Positions 17,033 to 25,865 of a DNA stretch of 64,000 bases are shown here, piece after piece; position 1 is the first letter of the stretch; the number at the start of each line of letters is the position of its first letter. Made by a program: the position numbers and the translations under genes. A model generated the notes under the pieces. It saw nothing but the letters and a program-made list of their open reading frames with translations, searched no databases and was not told the origin of the DNA. The stretch is taken from NCBI GenBank assembly GCA_033344895.1, contig JAWPMN010000001.1:434001-498000 (forward strand), given 5' to 3'. Source of the DNA: Alphaproteobacteria bacterium (lineage in GTDB: Bacteria > Pseudomonadota > Alphaproteobacteria > UBA8366 > Aestuariispiraceae).

Positions 17033-18130
17033 ATGCCGTCGGAATTCAAAATCGCCGTTTTCTCCGGGGACGGTATCGGGCCGGAGATCACGGCGCCGAC
17101 CTGCCGTGTGCTGGAACGGCTGCAGGCGTTGTCGGGGAAGTTCACCCTGATGTTCGAGGAGGCGCCGGCCGGCGCGGGACACTATGCCCGGACCGGCGAG
17201 TCGCTTCCGGCGGCGTCGCTGGCCACAGCCCGTGCGGCCGATGCGATCCTGCTGTCGGCGATGGGCGACCCCGCCATCCGCTATCCGGACGGTACCGAGA
17301 TTTCACCGCAGATCGAGTTGCGCAAGGAGTTGGACCTCTACGCCGGCCTGCGCCCGGTCCGCATTGCCCCCGGCTACCCCACGCCGTTGCGGCTTCCCGA
17401 TGATCGCATCGTCGATTTCATGCTGATCCGGGAATCGACCGAAGGCCTGTTCTGGTCGATGGGCCGTGGCGAGGTCAGTCGGGACGAAGCCCGCGAAACG
17501 CTGGTGATCACCCGCGAGACGTCGCGCAAGCTGTTCCGTCAGACTTTCGCACTGGCACGGCAGCGCGGCCTTCGGGACGGCCGGAAGGGAAAGGTCACCT
17601 GCGTCGACAAGGCCAATGTCTTTCGCGCTTTCGCCTTCTTCCGCGAAATCTTCGAGGAAGAGGCCGCCCAAAATCCGGATGTGGCGCATGACGCATCCTA
17701 TGTCGATGCAATGGCCCTGCGGATGGTCGCCGCGCCCTGGGCCCTGGATGTACTGGTCACAGAAAACATGTTCGGCGACATTCTGTCGGACCTGGGGGCG
17801 GGCCTGATGGGCGGGCTGGGCCTGGCACCTTCCGCCGATATCGGCGACGGGTATGGGGTCTTCCAACCGTGCCACGGCAGCGCCCCGGACATTGCCGGGC
17901 AAGGCATCGCCAATCCCATTGCGATGATCCTGTCTGGCGGGATGATGCTGGACTGGCTGGCCACCCGGCATCCGGAAGCGGGACTGGGCGAAGCCGCCGG
18001 ACGTCTGCGGGACGCCACGGACAGGGTCATTGCCGACGGCACGCACCTGACGCCGGATCTGGGCGGCGACTGCGACACCGAAGCCGTCGCCGATGCCGTG
18101 ATCGCCGCGCTGGAGGGGCGTACATCGTGA
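17033..18130 (+). CDS. Isocitrate/isopropylmalate/tartrate dehydrogenase family protein with Tyr-to-Phe active site
   Basis: This is a 365-residue NAD-dependent beta-hydroxyacid dehydrogenase. Visible family elements: GDGIGPEI at residues 10-17, substrate arginines in LRKELDLYAGLRPVR and RESTEG (R133), the catalytic Lys in VDKANVFRAF, and metal Asps in YVDAMALRM and TENMFGDILSDLGAG. The conserved Tyr of RENTEGEY/RELTGGIY is Phe140 here, the residue that in relatives helps protonate the enolate after decarboxylation. GGGAGG four bases before ATG 17033 fixes the start. Divergent from the tct-otn operon, it may oxidise a tetronate at C3 without decarboxylation; tartrate or D-malate are alternatives. 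Confidence 0.82.
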   Translation: MPSEFKIAVFSGDGIGPEITAPTCRVLERLQALSGKFTLMFEEAPAGAGHYARTGESLPAASLATARAADAILLSAMGDPAIRYPDGTEISPQIELRKELDLYAGLRPVRIAPGYPTPLRLPDDRIVDFMLIRESTEGLFWSMGRGEVSRDEARETLVITRETSRKLFRQTFALARQRGLRDGRKGKVTCVDKANVFRAFAFFREIFEEEAAQNPDVAHDASYVDAMALRMVAAPWALDVLVTENMFGDILSDLGAGLMGGLGLAPSADIGDGYGVFQPCHGSAPDIAGQGIANPIAMILSGGMMLDWLATRHPEAGLGEAAGRLRDATDRVIADGTHLTPDLGGDCDTEAVADAVIAALEGRTS

Positions 18131-19167
18131 AATCCGGCACGTTTTCCGACCCTTTGAAGGTCGCCGTTATCGGCGCCGGCTACTTCGCGCAGTTCCATCA
18201 CGATGCCTGGCGACGCATCCCGCGGGCCGATCTGACGGCGGTCGCCGACCGGGATATCGCCAAGGCACGGGCCACCGGCGCATCGGCATTCGACGATCCG
18301 GCCCGGATGCTGCAATCCGTGCGGCCCGACCTCGTCGACATCGCCACCCCGCCGGACACCCATCTGGACATGATCCGTCTCGCCCTGGACAGCGGCGTGC
18401 GGGCAATCATCTGTCAGAAGCCATTCTGCGGCGCCATCGACGCGGCACAGGAGGCGGTACGACTGGCCGAGGCTGCGGAGGCCACGGTGGTGGTGCACGA
18501 GAATTTCCGGTTTCAGCCCTGGTACCGCACCGCGCGCAGGCTGCTACGGGAGGGCCGGATCGGTACGGTCATGCAGGCAAGCTTCCGGATGCGCCCCGGC
18601 GACGGTCAGGGGCCGGAGGCCTATCTGGCCCGCCAACCCTATTTTCAGCAGATGCCGCGCTTCCTTGTGCATGAAACCGCGATCCATTGGGTCGACACGT
18701 TTCGATTCCTGCTTGGGGGTGAGCCGAGCTGGGTGTTCGCCGATTTGCTACGCCGGAACCCCGCAATCGCCGGTGAGGACTCGGGCAGCATCCTGTTCGG
18801 GTTCGAGGACGGTGTGCGCGCGCTCTATGACGGCAACCGCCTGCTCGACCATCCTGCGGAGAACCGGCGCCTGACGATGGGCGAGATGTCGCTGGAAGGC
18901 GACCGGGGCGAATTGCGCCTGTCCGGCGACGGGGCCCTGCATATCCGGGCATTCGGCGAAAACAACTGGACCCTCGTGGCGGCGCCCCCGGAATCGGCAG
19001 GGTTCGGGGGCGACTGCGTTCACGCCCTGCAATCCCATGTTGTCGACGGACTGCTGGAAGGGACCGAAATCGAAAATCGGGCTGGTTCCTATCTGCGCAA
19101 TATCGCGATAGAATCCGCCATCTACGAATCCGCCGATCTGGGCAGGAAGGTTTACCTCACGCAATGA
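18127..19167 (+). CDS. Gfo/Idh/MocA family oxidoreductase
   Basis: This 346-residue NAD(P)-dependent oxidoreductase has the Rossmann start VAVIGAGYFAQFHHDAW, the family motif QKPFC (EKP in most members, Gln here in place of Glu) near residue 100, and HETAIHWVDTFRFLLG with the catalytic His of the second domain. The start is GTG at 18127, overlapping the upstream stop (GTGA). Members oxidise or reduce hydroxyls on sugars, inositols and sugar acids. Its operon suggests interconversion of a sugar acid or lactone upstream of OtnK. The Gln of QKP is a mild oddity. Confidence 0.85.
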   Translation: MKSGTFSDPLKVAVIGAGYFAQFHHDAWRRIPRADLTAVADRDIAKARATGASAFDDPARMLQSVRPDLVDIATPPDTHLDMIRLALDSGVRAIICQKPFCGAIDAAQEAVRLAEAAEATVVVHENFRFQPWYRTARRLLREGRIGTVMQASFRMRPGDGQGPEAYLARQPYFQQMPRFLVHETAIHWVDTFRFLLGGEPSWVFADLLRRNPAIAGEDSGSILFGFEDGVRALYDGNRLLDHPAENRRLTMGEMSLEGDRGELRLSGDGALHIRAFGENNWTLVAAPPESAGFGGDCVHALQSHVVDGLLEGTEIENRAGSYLRNIAIESAIYESADLGRKVYLTQ

Positions 19168-19880
19168 ACGCCGCGCATCATGCCAGCACCGCCGCACAAG
19201 GCGTGGAAGATCAACCGGCCAAGGGCCTGTCGCAGACCCAGCGGGCGGTGCATGAATTGCGCGACATGATCGTCAACAACCAGTTGCCGCCGGGATCCAA
19301 CTACCTGGAAACCGAACTGGCGGAGATGCTGAACATGTCCCGCACGCCGGTGCGCGAGGCGGTCATCGTTTTGGAATCCCAGGGGCTGGTCGAGGTTCGC
19401 CCCCGGCGCGGGGTCCGTGTCCTGCCGCTTTCGGCCCGCGATATGGAAGAAATCTACGAGGTCCTGACCGAACTGGAGGCCCATGCCGCCGAAAAGGCCG
19501 CGTCCGGACCGGTCGATCCGGCGGATCGGGCTGCCGTCGAGGCGACATTGAAGGACATGGACCGGGCCCTGTCGCGGGACGACCGGGAAGCCTGGGCCCA
19601 GGCCGACAAGCGGTTCCATGATCTGCTGGTGCATCTGGGCGGCAACAACCGCCTGGCGGCGATCGTCGATTCCTTCAACGATCAGGTCCATCGCGCCCGG
19701 ATGCTGACCGTGCGGCTGCGTCCCTCCCCGATCAAGTCAAACGAGGATCACCGCGCCCTGTTCAACGCCATCCTTGCCGGTGACGGCGCGAAGGCCAGGG
19801 CCCTGCACATACGCCACCGCACCGAGGCGAAAAATTTGATCATCGGCTTGCTGGAACAGCACGGGTTTCACCAGGTTTGA
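19164..19880 (+). CDS. GntR family regulator, FadR subfamily
   Basis: This 238-residue regulator has a winged helix at about residues 25-90 (LETELAEMLNMSRTPVREAVIVLESQGLVEVRPRRG) and an FCD effector domain after it, with helical metal-binding candidates such as KRFHDLLVHLGGN and DHRALFNAIL. Such regulators usually bind a carboxylic acid and release DNA. The start overlaps the oxidoreductase stop (ATGA). As the last gene of the plus operon it probably controls both operons through the palindrome at 16941-16954. Confidence 0.9.
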   Translation: MNAAHHASTAAQGVEDQPAKGLSQTQRAVHELRDMIVNNQLPPGSNYLETELAEMLNMSRTPVREAVIVLESQGLVEVRPRRGVRVLPLSARDMEEIYEVLTELEAHAAEKAASGPVDPADRAAVEATLKDMDRALSRDDREAWAQADKRFHDLLVHLGGNNRLAAIVDSFNDQVHRARMLTVRLRPSPIKSNEDHRALFNAILAGDGAKARALHIRHRTEAKNLIIGLLEQHGFHQV

Positions 19881-19882
19881 AC

Positions 19883-19909
19883 GCATTTGCTCCCTACGCG
19901 GGAAAATGC
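19883..19909. terminator. Hairpin between convergent GntR and response regulator genes
   Basis: GCATTT and TCCC on the left pair with GGGA and AAATGC on the right, around a TACGC loop, in the 34 bases between two convergent stops. It could terminate transcription from both sides. No long T-run follows on either strand. Confidence 0.45.
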
Positions 19910-19914
19910 CGAAC

Positions 19915-20622
19915 CTATGCTTCGCCGTCACCGACGTTCAGCCGATATCCGACACCACGCACCGTCTGAATGACTGAAACATCGCCCATTTTGCGCCGAA
20001 TTCGGCTGACATAGGCGTCAATCATGCGATCCGTCGGGGGATCCGCCGTGTCGGAAACCGCATCCAGCAACTGATCGCGGCTGAGGACCCGGCGGTTCGC
20101 CCGGACAAGCGCGCCGAGAATACGGAGTTCCATTGGCGTAAGATCGACTGGACGCCCGTCCGCGTCCTTCAGGCTGTAGGCATCAAGATCGAGGCTCCAG
20201 CCGCCGAAGCGCTGCGTGGCGTCGTTGTCGATTGGGCCGGCGCGCCCATTGTTTCGGTTCAGAACGTTCTTGATGCGCGCCAGGAGTTCCCGCGCGTTCA
20301 CCTGTTTGTCGATGTAGTCGTCGACGCCCGCCTCGAATGCGGCCAGCCGTGCCTCATCCTCCTGCCGCGCGGTCAGGACAACGATGGGCGTATCGCGCAG
20401 GGTTCGAATACGACGGATCAGGACCAGTCCATCCTCGTCCGGTAATCCGAGATCCATCAGAATCAAATCGAAGACAGTCTGTTTGACCGCCGCCAGCGCC
20501 TCTTCCGCCTCACCGACGGCCGTGACTTCATGCCCCCCAGCCTCCATCTGAAGGCGGAGAAACTCTTGAATTATAAGAACATCCTCAATGATCAGGATGC
20601 GCGATGGCGATGGCCCAGTCAT
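19915..20622 (-). CDS. OmpR/PhoB-family response regulator
   Basis: This 235-residue regulator has an N-terminal receiver (ILIIEDVLIIQEF, phospho-Asp in LILMDLGLPDEDG at about residue 57, VVLTAR, then a Lys in YIDKQVNARELLAR) and a C-terminal winged helix with LTPMELRILGALVRANRRVLSRDQLL and VYSRIRRKMG-like VSRIRRKMGDVSVIQTVRGVGYRL. It should bind DNA as a dimer when phosphorylated. It is divergent from the ethylene-receptor-like kinase gene across 141 bases, and no kinase is co-transcribed with it, so one of the neighbouring kinases may be its partner. Confidence 0.92.
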   Translation of the reverse strand: MTGPSPSRILIIEDVLIIQEFLRLQMEAGGHEVTAVGEAEEALAAVKQTVFDLILMDLGLPDEDGLVLIRRIRTLRDTPIVVLTARQEDEARLAAFEAGVDDYIDKQVNARELLARIKNVLNRNNGRAGPIDNDATQRFGGWSLDLDAYSLKDADGRPVDLTPMELRILGALVRANRRVLSRDQLLDAVSDTADPPTDRMIDAYVSRIRRKMGDVSVIQTVRGVGYRLNVGDGEA

Positions 20623-20763
20623 GCGTCACAAACGCCCCCAGAGTCACATTCGAGTCACAATACACCAAAAACAGGATCAAGTGACAGCCCTATAACCTGA
20701 AAGTGCGTTAACAGGCGGCGCTCTCAAACGGCCCGCTGGAATCAAAACACAGGGCTGTCAGAC

Positions 20764-22137
20764 ATGATCGATACATTGACGAACCTTTTCGACGGTGCCG
20801 GGCTGATGCCCCACGGAGTCTGCTTCGCGTGGCGCCCCGATCTGGTTTTCGCCCACGCCGGCGCGGATCTGCTGATCACGCTCGCCTATCTGATCATTCC
20901 CGTTGCCCTCTACAAGCTGGTCCGGTCCCGAACCGACATTCAATTCGGCTGGGTCCTCTACACCTTCGCTGCATTCATCCTGCTGTGCGGCGTGACGCAT
21001 GCGGTCAATATCTATGTTCTCTGGGAGCCGAACTACGCCTTCCAGGCATTGATCAAGCTGGCGACCGCCATGGTCTCCATCGCAACGGCCTTTCTGGTCT
21101 GGCAGATCATGCCCGCCCTGCAGGGCCTGCCCAGCCTCAGCGAGCTGATGAATTCGAACCAGCGGCTTGCGACCGAGGTCAAGGAACATGCGGCCGCGAA
21201 AGGCGAATTGGCGCTGCGAACCCAAGAATTGCAGACATCCAACTCTGACCTGCTCGATTCCAATCGGAGCCTTGCCTCCGAAATTGAGGAACGCAAGGCG
21301 GTTCAAAAGCAGTTGGCGGATCGCACGACGGAATTGCAGACATCCAACTCTGACCTGCTCGATTCCAATCGGAGCCTGGCTTCCGAGATTGAGGAACGCA
21401 AGGCGGTCCAGAAGCAGTTGGCGGAGATGACCCAGGAGCTTCAGCGCTCCAACGAGGACCTGGAGAGTTTTGCCTATACCGCATCGCATGACCTGCGGGC
21501 GCCGCTGCGCGGGATCGGCAATCTGATCGGCTGGCTGCGCGAGGATCTCGGCGAGAATGTCGACGAGGACGCGGACGAGAAGTTCCGGCTGATGACCGAC
21601 CGGGTGCAACGCATGGAACGCATGCTGGAAGACCTGCTGCAGTATTCCCGCATCGGCCGGTCTGAAATGAGTACGACCGATTTCCGTCCGGAGGAAAAGA
21701 TCCAGGAAGCCTTCGATCTGCTGAACGAGGAACAGCGATTCGAGCTGGAGATATCGGACGATCTGCCCGAACTGCACGGGACGCCGATCGCGTTCCAGCA
21801 GGTGGTCGCCAATGTCATCGGCAACGCCGTCAAGCACCATGACGGCGAAACCGGAACGATCAAGGTATCGGCATCGCGGCTGGACGGGTTCGACCGCATC
21901 ACGATTTCCGACGACGGTCCCGGGATTCCGGAACAGTACCGCGAGCGTGTCTTCGCCCTGTTCCAGACCCTCAAATCCCGTGATTCCGTGGAAGGCAGCG
22001 GCATGGGCCTGGCCATCGTGCGCCGGGTGCTGGAGGTCGCCGGCGGCAGGGCCTCGATTTCTGACACCGACGATGGGCGCGGTGCGGCCGTGCATATCGA
22101 TTGGCCGCGAAACAAGGCGCAAGCCAACGCGGCTTGA
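20764..22137 (+). CDS. Ethylene-receptor-like (ETR1-type) membrane histidine kinase
   Basis: This is a 457-residue kinase. Residues 34-116 form three membrane helices matching the plant ETR1 and cyanobacterial Etr1 ethylene-binding domain: Asp35, Tyr42, Ile45, Pro46, Cys75 and His79 align with ETR1 D25, Y32, I35, P36, C65 and H69 with a constant offset of ten. These residues hold copper(I) and ethylene in ETR1. A coiled coil (about 125-235) contains a nearly exact 35-residue duplication. The kinase core follows: phospho-His242 in ASHDLRAPL, N-box VVANVIGNAVKHH, G1 SDDGPGIP and G2 GSGMGLAI. There is no GAF, PAS or receiver domain. It is first of five same-strand signalling genes. Confidence 0.9.
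   Translation: MIDTLTNLFDGAGLMPHGVCFAWRPDLVFAHAGADLLITLAYLIIPVALYKLVRSRTDIQFGWVLYTFAAFILLCGVTHAVNIYVLWEPNYAFQALIKLATAMVSIATAFLVWQIMPALQGLPSLSELMNSNQRLATEVKEHAAAKGELALRTQELQTSNSDLLDSNRSLASEIEERKAVQKQLADRTTELQTSNSDLLDSNRSLASEIEERKAVQKQLAEMTQELQRSNEDLESFAYTASHDLRAPLRGIGNLIGWLREDLGENVDEDADEKFRLMTDRVQRMERMLEDLLQYSRIGRSEMSTTDFRPEEKIQEAFDLLNEEQRFELEISDDLPELHGTPIAFQQVVANVIGNAVKHHDGETGTIKVSASRLDGFDRITISDDGPGIPEQYRERVFALFQTLKSRDSVEGSGMGLAIVRRVLEVAGGRASISDTDDGRGAAVHIDWPRNKAQANAA
21226..21425 (+). repeat. 105-base tandem duplication in the kinase coiled coil
   Basis: Two near-identical copies start at 21226 and 21331, each about 95 bases of matching sequence, with only a few third-position differences. 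The period of 105 bases is 35 codons, or five heptads, so the duplication lengthens the coiled coil without shifting its register. The third-position differences suggest that the repeat is maintained, not a sequencing error. Confidence 0.85.
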
Positions 22138-22149
22138 TGGAGGAAGACG

Positions 22150-22590
22150 ATGAATATTCTTCTGGTTGAAGACGACGAAGTCGACCGCATGCTGTTTCAC
22201 CGCGCCCTTAACAAGGCTGGCGCCAAATGTCGCGTGATCGATGCAGGTGACGGTGCCGAGGCCCTGGAACTGCTGCAATCCCTGATGGGTGGCAAGGGCG
22301 AGGCAAAAAAGGGTCAGCCCGGCAAGGGCGAGAAGACCGTCATTGTAACGGATATCAACATGCCGCGCATGAACGGCCATGAATTCATGGCGGCCGTGCG
22401 CGAGGACCCGGACCTGGCGAACTCGATCGTCTTTGTCTACTCCACCTCCGGAACATCCGAGGACCGCGAGCTGGCATACAGCCAGAACGTGGCCGGCTAC
22501 CTGCTGAAGCGTGGAACGGACGACGCCCTGAAGGACATCGGTTCTCTCTTTGACATCTACAGTCGAACCGTGGAGTTGCCCGATGCCTAA
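22150..22590 (+). CDS. Single-domain response regulator, Rcp1/CheY-like
   Basis: This 146-residue receiver has no output domain. Acidic pocket LLVEDDEVD, phospho-Asp68 in VIVTDINMPRMNG, switch Thr99 in YSTSGTSED and Lys120 in YLLKRGTDD are all present. A Gly/Lys-rich insertion (about residues 46-61) sits in the loop before the phospho-Asp strand, as in Rcp1-type regulators of phytochrome-like kinases. The gene follows the ethylene-receptor-like kinase by 12 bases with a GGAGGA ribosome site, so it is the most likely phosphate acceptor of that kinase. Confidence 0.9.
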   Translation: MNILLVEDDEVDRMLFHRALNKAGAKCRVIDAGDGAEALELLQSLMGGKGEAKKGQPGKGEKTVIVTDINMPRMNGHEFMAAVREDPDLANSIVFVYSTSGTSEDRELAYSQNVAGYLLKRGTDDALKDIGSLFDIYSRTVELPDA

Positions 22591-24598
22591 CACGCTTGAA
22601 ATCCTGGTCGTGGACGATGAAACACTGGACCGGATGCAGGTCCGGCGGTGTCTCGACCGATCCGACCTATCGGTCTCGCTGCACGAAGCTGCCGATGCCG
22701 AAGAGGCAAGGTCGATTTACGCCTCCAGAAAGTTCGACTGCATCCTGATCGACAATGGTCTGCCGGGCGCTTCCGGCCTCGAATTCCTGGCGGAACTGGT
22801 CGAAAAGTCCGACGTCGTGCCTGCCATCATCATGCTGTCGGGTGCCGGTAACGACATGCTGGCCGCCACCGCCATGAAGAACGGGGCCGACGATTATCTA
22901 GCGAAATCCGCCCTGTCCCCGGAAACCCTCGAGCGCGCCGTGCGCTCCTCCGTGAAGATCGCCGCGCTGCGCAACAACGCCGAACGATCGGAGATGCGCA
23001 GAGCGGCCGACCGCGGCGTCCTGGACAAGGCGGAAGAGATTGCCGGGCTGGGAAGCTGGCAGATCAACATAGAAGACGACAGCATCAAATGGTCCGCCGG
23101 AATGTATGAGGTCCTGGGCCTGAAGCAGGGTGACGAGCCGCCTCGGTTGGACATGCTCACCGACCTGATGGACAGCGACACCCGCGACACATTCCTGGAA
23201 CTCCGCACGGCAATGCTGGAACAAGGCAAGGGTTTCGAAACGGAATTCCAGGTCCTCGGAAAGGACAACCGTCCAAGATATCTCTACTATATCGGCCGTC
23301 CAGTCCGGGATTCACGCGACCGCCTCATCGGCGCAAATGGCATCGTGCAGGACGTTACCGCACGCCGTCTTTCCGAAGTGGCCCTGGAACGAACCAACAG
23401 GGTCGAGGCAATCGGCGCATTGTCCGGCGGGATCGCGCATGACTTCAACAACCTTCTGGGGATCATCCAGGGCAACCTGGACCTGATCCGGCGCAAGGCC
23501 GGTACGGACGAAACGCTCCAGAAGCGCCTCGACGCCGCGGAGAAGGCGACCAAACGGGGCAGCGACCTGACCCGGAAGCTGCTGAACGTATCGCGCCAGG
23601 AAAAGGGCCTGGGCGAACCCACGGACGTGGCCACCCTCGTCGAGGGCCTGAAGGAGATTCTGTCCAAATCCATTACCAGCCGGATCGGGCTTCAGATCTA
23701 TGCCCAGCCCGATCTCTGGCCCGCCGAAATCGTACGCGGCGATCTGGAAGACGCCATCATCAATCTGGTCATCAATGGCCGGGACGCGATGCCGGAAGGC
23801 GGCGACATCTATATCGAGATATCCAACAAGACGACGGACAGGCTGCCAAACCTCGGCACCATCAAGGGCAAGTCTCGGGATTTCGTCGTGCTGTCGGTCA
23901 GCGACACCGGAACCGGCATGCCCCCGCATGTTCGCGAGCGGGTGCTGGAGCCGTTCTTCTCGACCAAGGAAAAATCCAAGGGCACCGGTCTCGGCTTGAG
24001 CATGGTCTATGCCTTCGCCAAGCGATCCGGTGGAGACGTGAACATCTATTCGGAAGTCGGCATCGGCACGACGGTTCAGATTTACCTTCCGCGAAGCCTG
24101 AATGGTGAGGTCGTCTCGTCCATTGACGCAGACGTACCGCTTTCAGGCGCCCAACTCCAAGGAAGTGAACGCATCCTGTTCGTGGACGACGAGCCGGCGC
24201 TGCTCGATATCGGCGTCACGATGCTTCGCGATCACGGATACCACGTCATCACCGCCGTCGATGTCTCCACCGCCCTGAAGGCACTGGAAACAAACACCGT
24301 CGATCTGGTGATAACGGATGTGATCATGCCCGGCCCGCAGAACGGCGTGGATCTGGCCCGTATCGTCCGGCAACGCGAACCCGCCGTTCCGGTCATCCTT
24401 TCCTCAGGGTTCAGCGGAAGCCTGACGGCGAAGATCTGCGGGGAATCCTGCATCGAATTCGTCGACAAGCCATACACCGCAACGGACCTGCTGAAAGCGG
24501 TGAGAAGCGCCCTGGACGCAGTCGATCCGGAAGCCCTTTCCACCAGGACGGCACCGGCGCACGAAGAGAAAATTCTCGTCAGGGGAGACGTCTCGTGA
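22583..24598 (+). CDS. Hybrid sensor kinase: receiver-PAS-kinase-receiver
   Basis: This 671-residue cytoplasmic kinase has an N-terminal receiver (DDE pocket, Asp57 in LIDNGLPGASG), a PAS domain at about 150-265 (GSWQINIEDDSIKWSAGMYEVLG and GANGIVQDVT), a dimerisation helix with phospho-His286 in GGIAHDFNN, an ATPase domain ending GTGLGLSMVYAF, and a C-terminal receiver with Asp579 in VITDVIMPG. The HDFNN class often passes phosphate to its own receiver. ATG 22583 overlaps the upstream stop and is preceded by GTGGAG; the frame opens earlier at 22550 without support. It may take phosphate from the upstream kinase through its N-terminal receiver. Confidence 0.9.
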   Translation: MPNTLEILVVDDETLDRMQVRRCLDRSDLSVSLHEAADAEEARSIYASRKFDCILIDNGLPGASGLEFLAELVEKSDVVPAIIMLSGAGNDMLAATAMKNGADDYLAKSALSPETLERAVRSSVKIAALRNNAERSEMRRAADRGVLDKAEEIAGLGSWQINIEDDSIKWSAGMYEVLGLKQGDEPPRLDMLTDLMDSDTRDTFLELRTAMLEQGKGFETEFQVLGKDNRPRYLYYIGRPVRDSRDRLIGANGIVQDVTARRLSEVALERTNRVEAIGALSGGIAHDFNNLLGIIQGNLDLIRRKAGTDETLQKRLDAAEKATKRGSDLTRKLLNVSRQEKGLGEPTDVATLVEGLKEILSKSITSRIGLQIYAQPDLWPAEIVRGDLEDAIINLVINGRDAMPEGGDIYIEISNKTTDRLPNLGTIKGKSRDFVVLSVSDTGTGMPPHVRERVLEPFFSTKEKSKGTGLGLSMVYAFAKRSGGDVNIYSEVGIGTTVQIYLPRSLNGEVVSSIDADVPLSGAQLQGSERILFVDDEPALLDIGVTMLRDHGYHVITAVDVSTALKALETNTVDLVITDVIMPGPQNGVDLARIVRQREPAVPVILSSGFSGSLTAKICGESCIEFVDKPYTATDLLKAVRSALDAVDPEALSTRTAPAHEEKILVRGDVS

Positions 24599-25827
24599 AC
24601 TCGATATCAACCAGACGCAAACTGCTTGTCGTCGATGACGAACCCGACTTTGCGGAACTTGTCTGCGATGTCGCTGCGGAAATCGGGCTGGAAACCCATG
24701 CGGCCCACGATTTCGCACAATTCGAGGCGCGCTTTTCGCCGGATCTCGACGTCATCGCCCTGGATCTTTCGATGCCGGAGTCCGACGGGATCAAACTGAC
24801 CGGTTGGCTGGCCGAGCGAAACTACGCCGCCAATGTCATCCTGTTGAGCGGCGTCGACCGTCAGATCCTGGAAACCACCAAGGAACTGGCGACCGCGCGC
24901 GGACTGAATGTAATCGGCGCCCTGCAGAAACCGGTATCCATTGATGAACTGGAGGCCCTTCTGACCCTTCAATCCGAAGAAAAGGCCGGTTCATCCATGT
25001 CACCGGCCACGAAAACCTTCAGCGATGCCGAAATCGTATCGGCCCTGAAGCAGGGCGAGATCATTCCCTTCTATCAGCCGAAGATCTCGATGAGCCGCCT
25101 GGTCTGCAACGGCGTGGAGGCACTGGCACGCTGGATCCACCCCGTCCACGGGGTCCTGGGGCCGGGGACATTTCTGCCGCGACTGCTGGCGCTCGGCCAT
25201 GCCGACGAACTGGCCGAGGCGATGTTCTGTGCGGCTGCGGACGACCTTGCCGACCTCAGGCAGGCCGGCTACGACATCCCGGTCGCCCTGAATGTCGAAG
25301 GCGACCAGCTCGTCGACCCGCGCTTCCCCGACCGGATGAGCGACATTGCCGCCCAGCGCGGTCTGCGCTCCACCGACTTCGTCCTGGAAGTCACCGAGCA
25401 CGGGGTCGTAACGCGCCTCTACAATGCCATCGAAAACGTCCTGCGGCTTCGGTTGCGCGGCTTCAGTGTGTCGATCGACGATTACGGCACGGGCCATTCG
25501 ACCATGTCGCAACTGCAGCGGCTTCCGTTCTCGGAACTGAAGATCGACAAGTCCTTCGTCGACCGTCTGCCGGATTGCTCGAAATCACGATCCATCGTCG
25601 CGTCGACCATCGACCTGGCGCACCGGCTTGGCCTGAACGTCGTCGCGGAAGGCGTGGAAACGTTGGATCAGACGCACGCGCTGGCGGAGATGGGCTGCAA
25701 CTCGGTTCAGGGTTTTCTGCTGGCTCGCCCGATGGGGATCGACAATCTGCGCGATTTCCTGGCGGAGGGTACACCCGGCACGATCGGCGAGGCCCTGGCC
25801 CTGCCGCCGGAAAGTCAGTTCATCTAG
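24595..25827 (+). CDS. Receiver-EAL c-di-GMP phosphodiesterase
   Basis: This 410-residue protein has a receiver domain (LLVVDDEPDF, Asp57 in IALDLSMPESDG, Lys in ALQKPVS) and an EAL domain starting near residue 145. The catalytic set looks complete: Glu175 in VEALARW, Asn in ALNVEGDQ, Glu in LEVTEHG, Asp295-Asp296 in SIDDYGTG, Lys in LKIDKSF and Glu in VAEGVET, ending QGFLLARP. It should hydrolyse cyclic di-GMP under phosphorylation control. The GTG start overlaps the hybrid-kinase stop (GTGA), so the two are made together and the kinase is the likely input. Confidence 0.92.
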   Translation: MNSISTRRKLLVVDDEPDFAELVCDVAAEIGLETHAAHDFAQFEARFSPDLDVIALDLSMPESDGIKLTGWLAERNYAANVILLSGVDRQILETTKELATARGLNVIGALQKPVSIDELEALLTLQSEEKAGSSMSPATKTFSDAEIVSALKQGEIIPFYQPKISMSRLVCNGVEALARWIHPVHGVLGPGTFLPRLLALGHADELAEAMFCAAADDLADLRQAGYDIPVALNVEGDQLVDPRFPDRMSDIAAQRGLRSTDFVLEVTEHGVVTRLYNAIENVLRLRLRGFSVSIDDYGTGHSTMSQLQRLPFSELKIDKSFVDRLPDCSKSRSIVASTIDLAHRLGLNVVAEGVETLDQTHALAEMGCNSVQGFLLARPMGIDNLRDFLAEGTPGTIGEALALPPESQFI

Positions 25828-25865
25828 GTAGGGAACAGGGTTAGTCGCGTCAAACCTTCGCACTT

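Noticed and set aside
20758-22593. Minus-strand 611-codon open frame over the ethylene-type kinase
   Set aside because: Antisense shadow; its apparent repeats simply mirror the 105-base duplication in the kinase.
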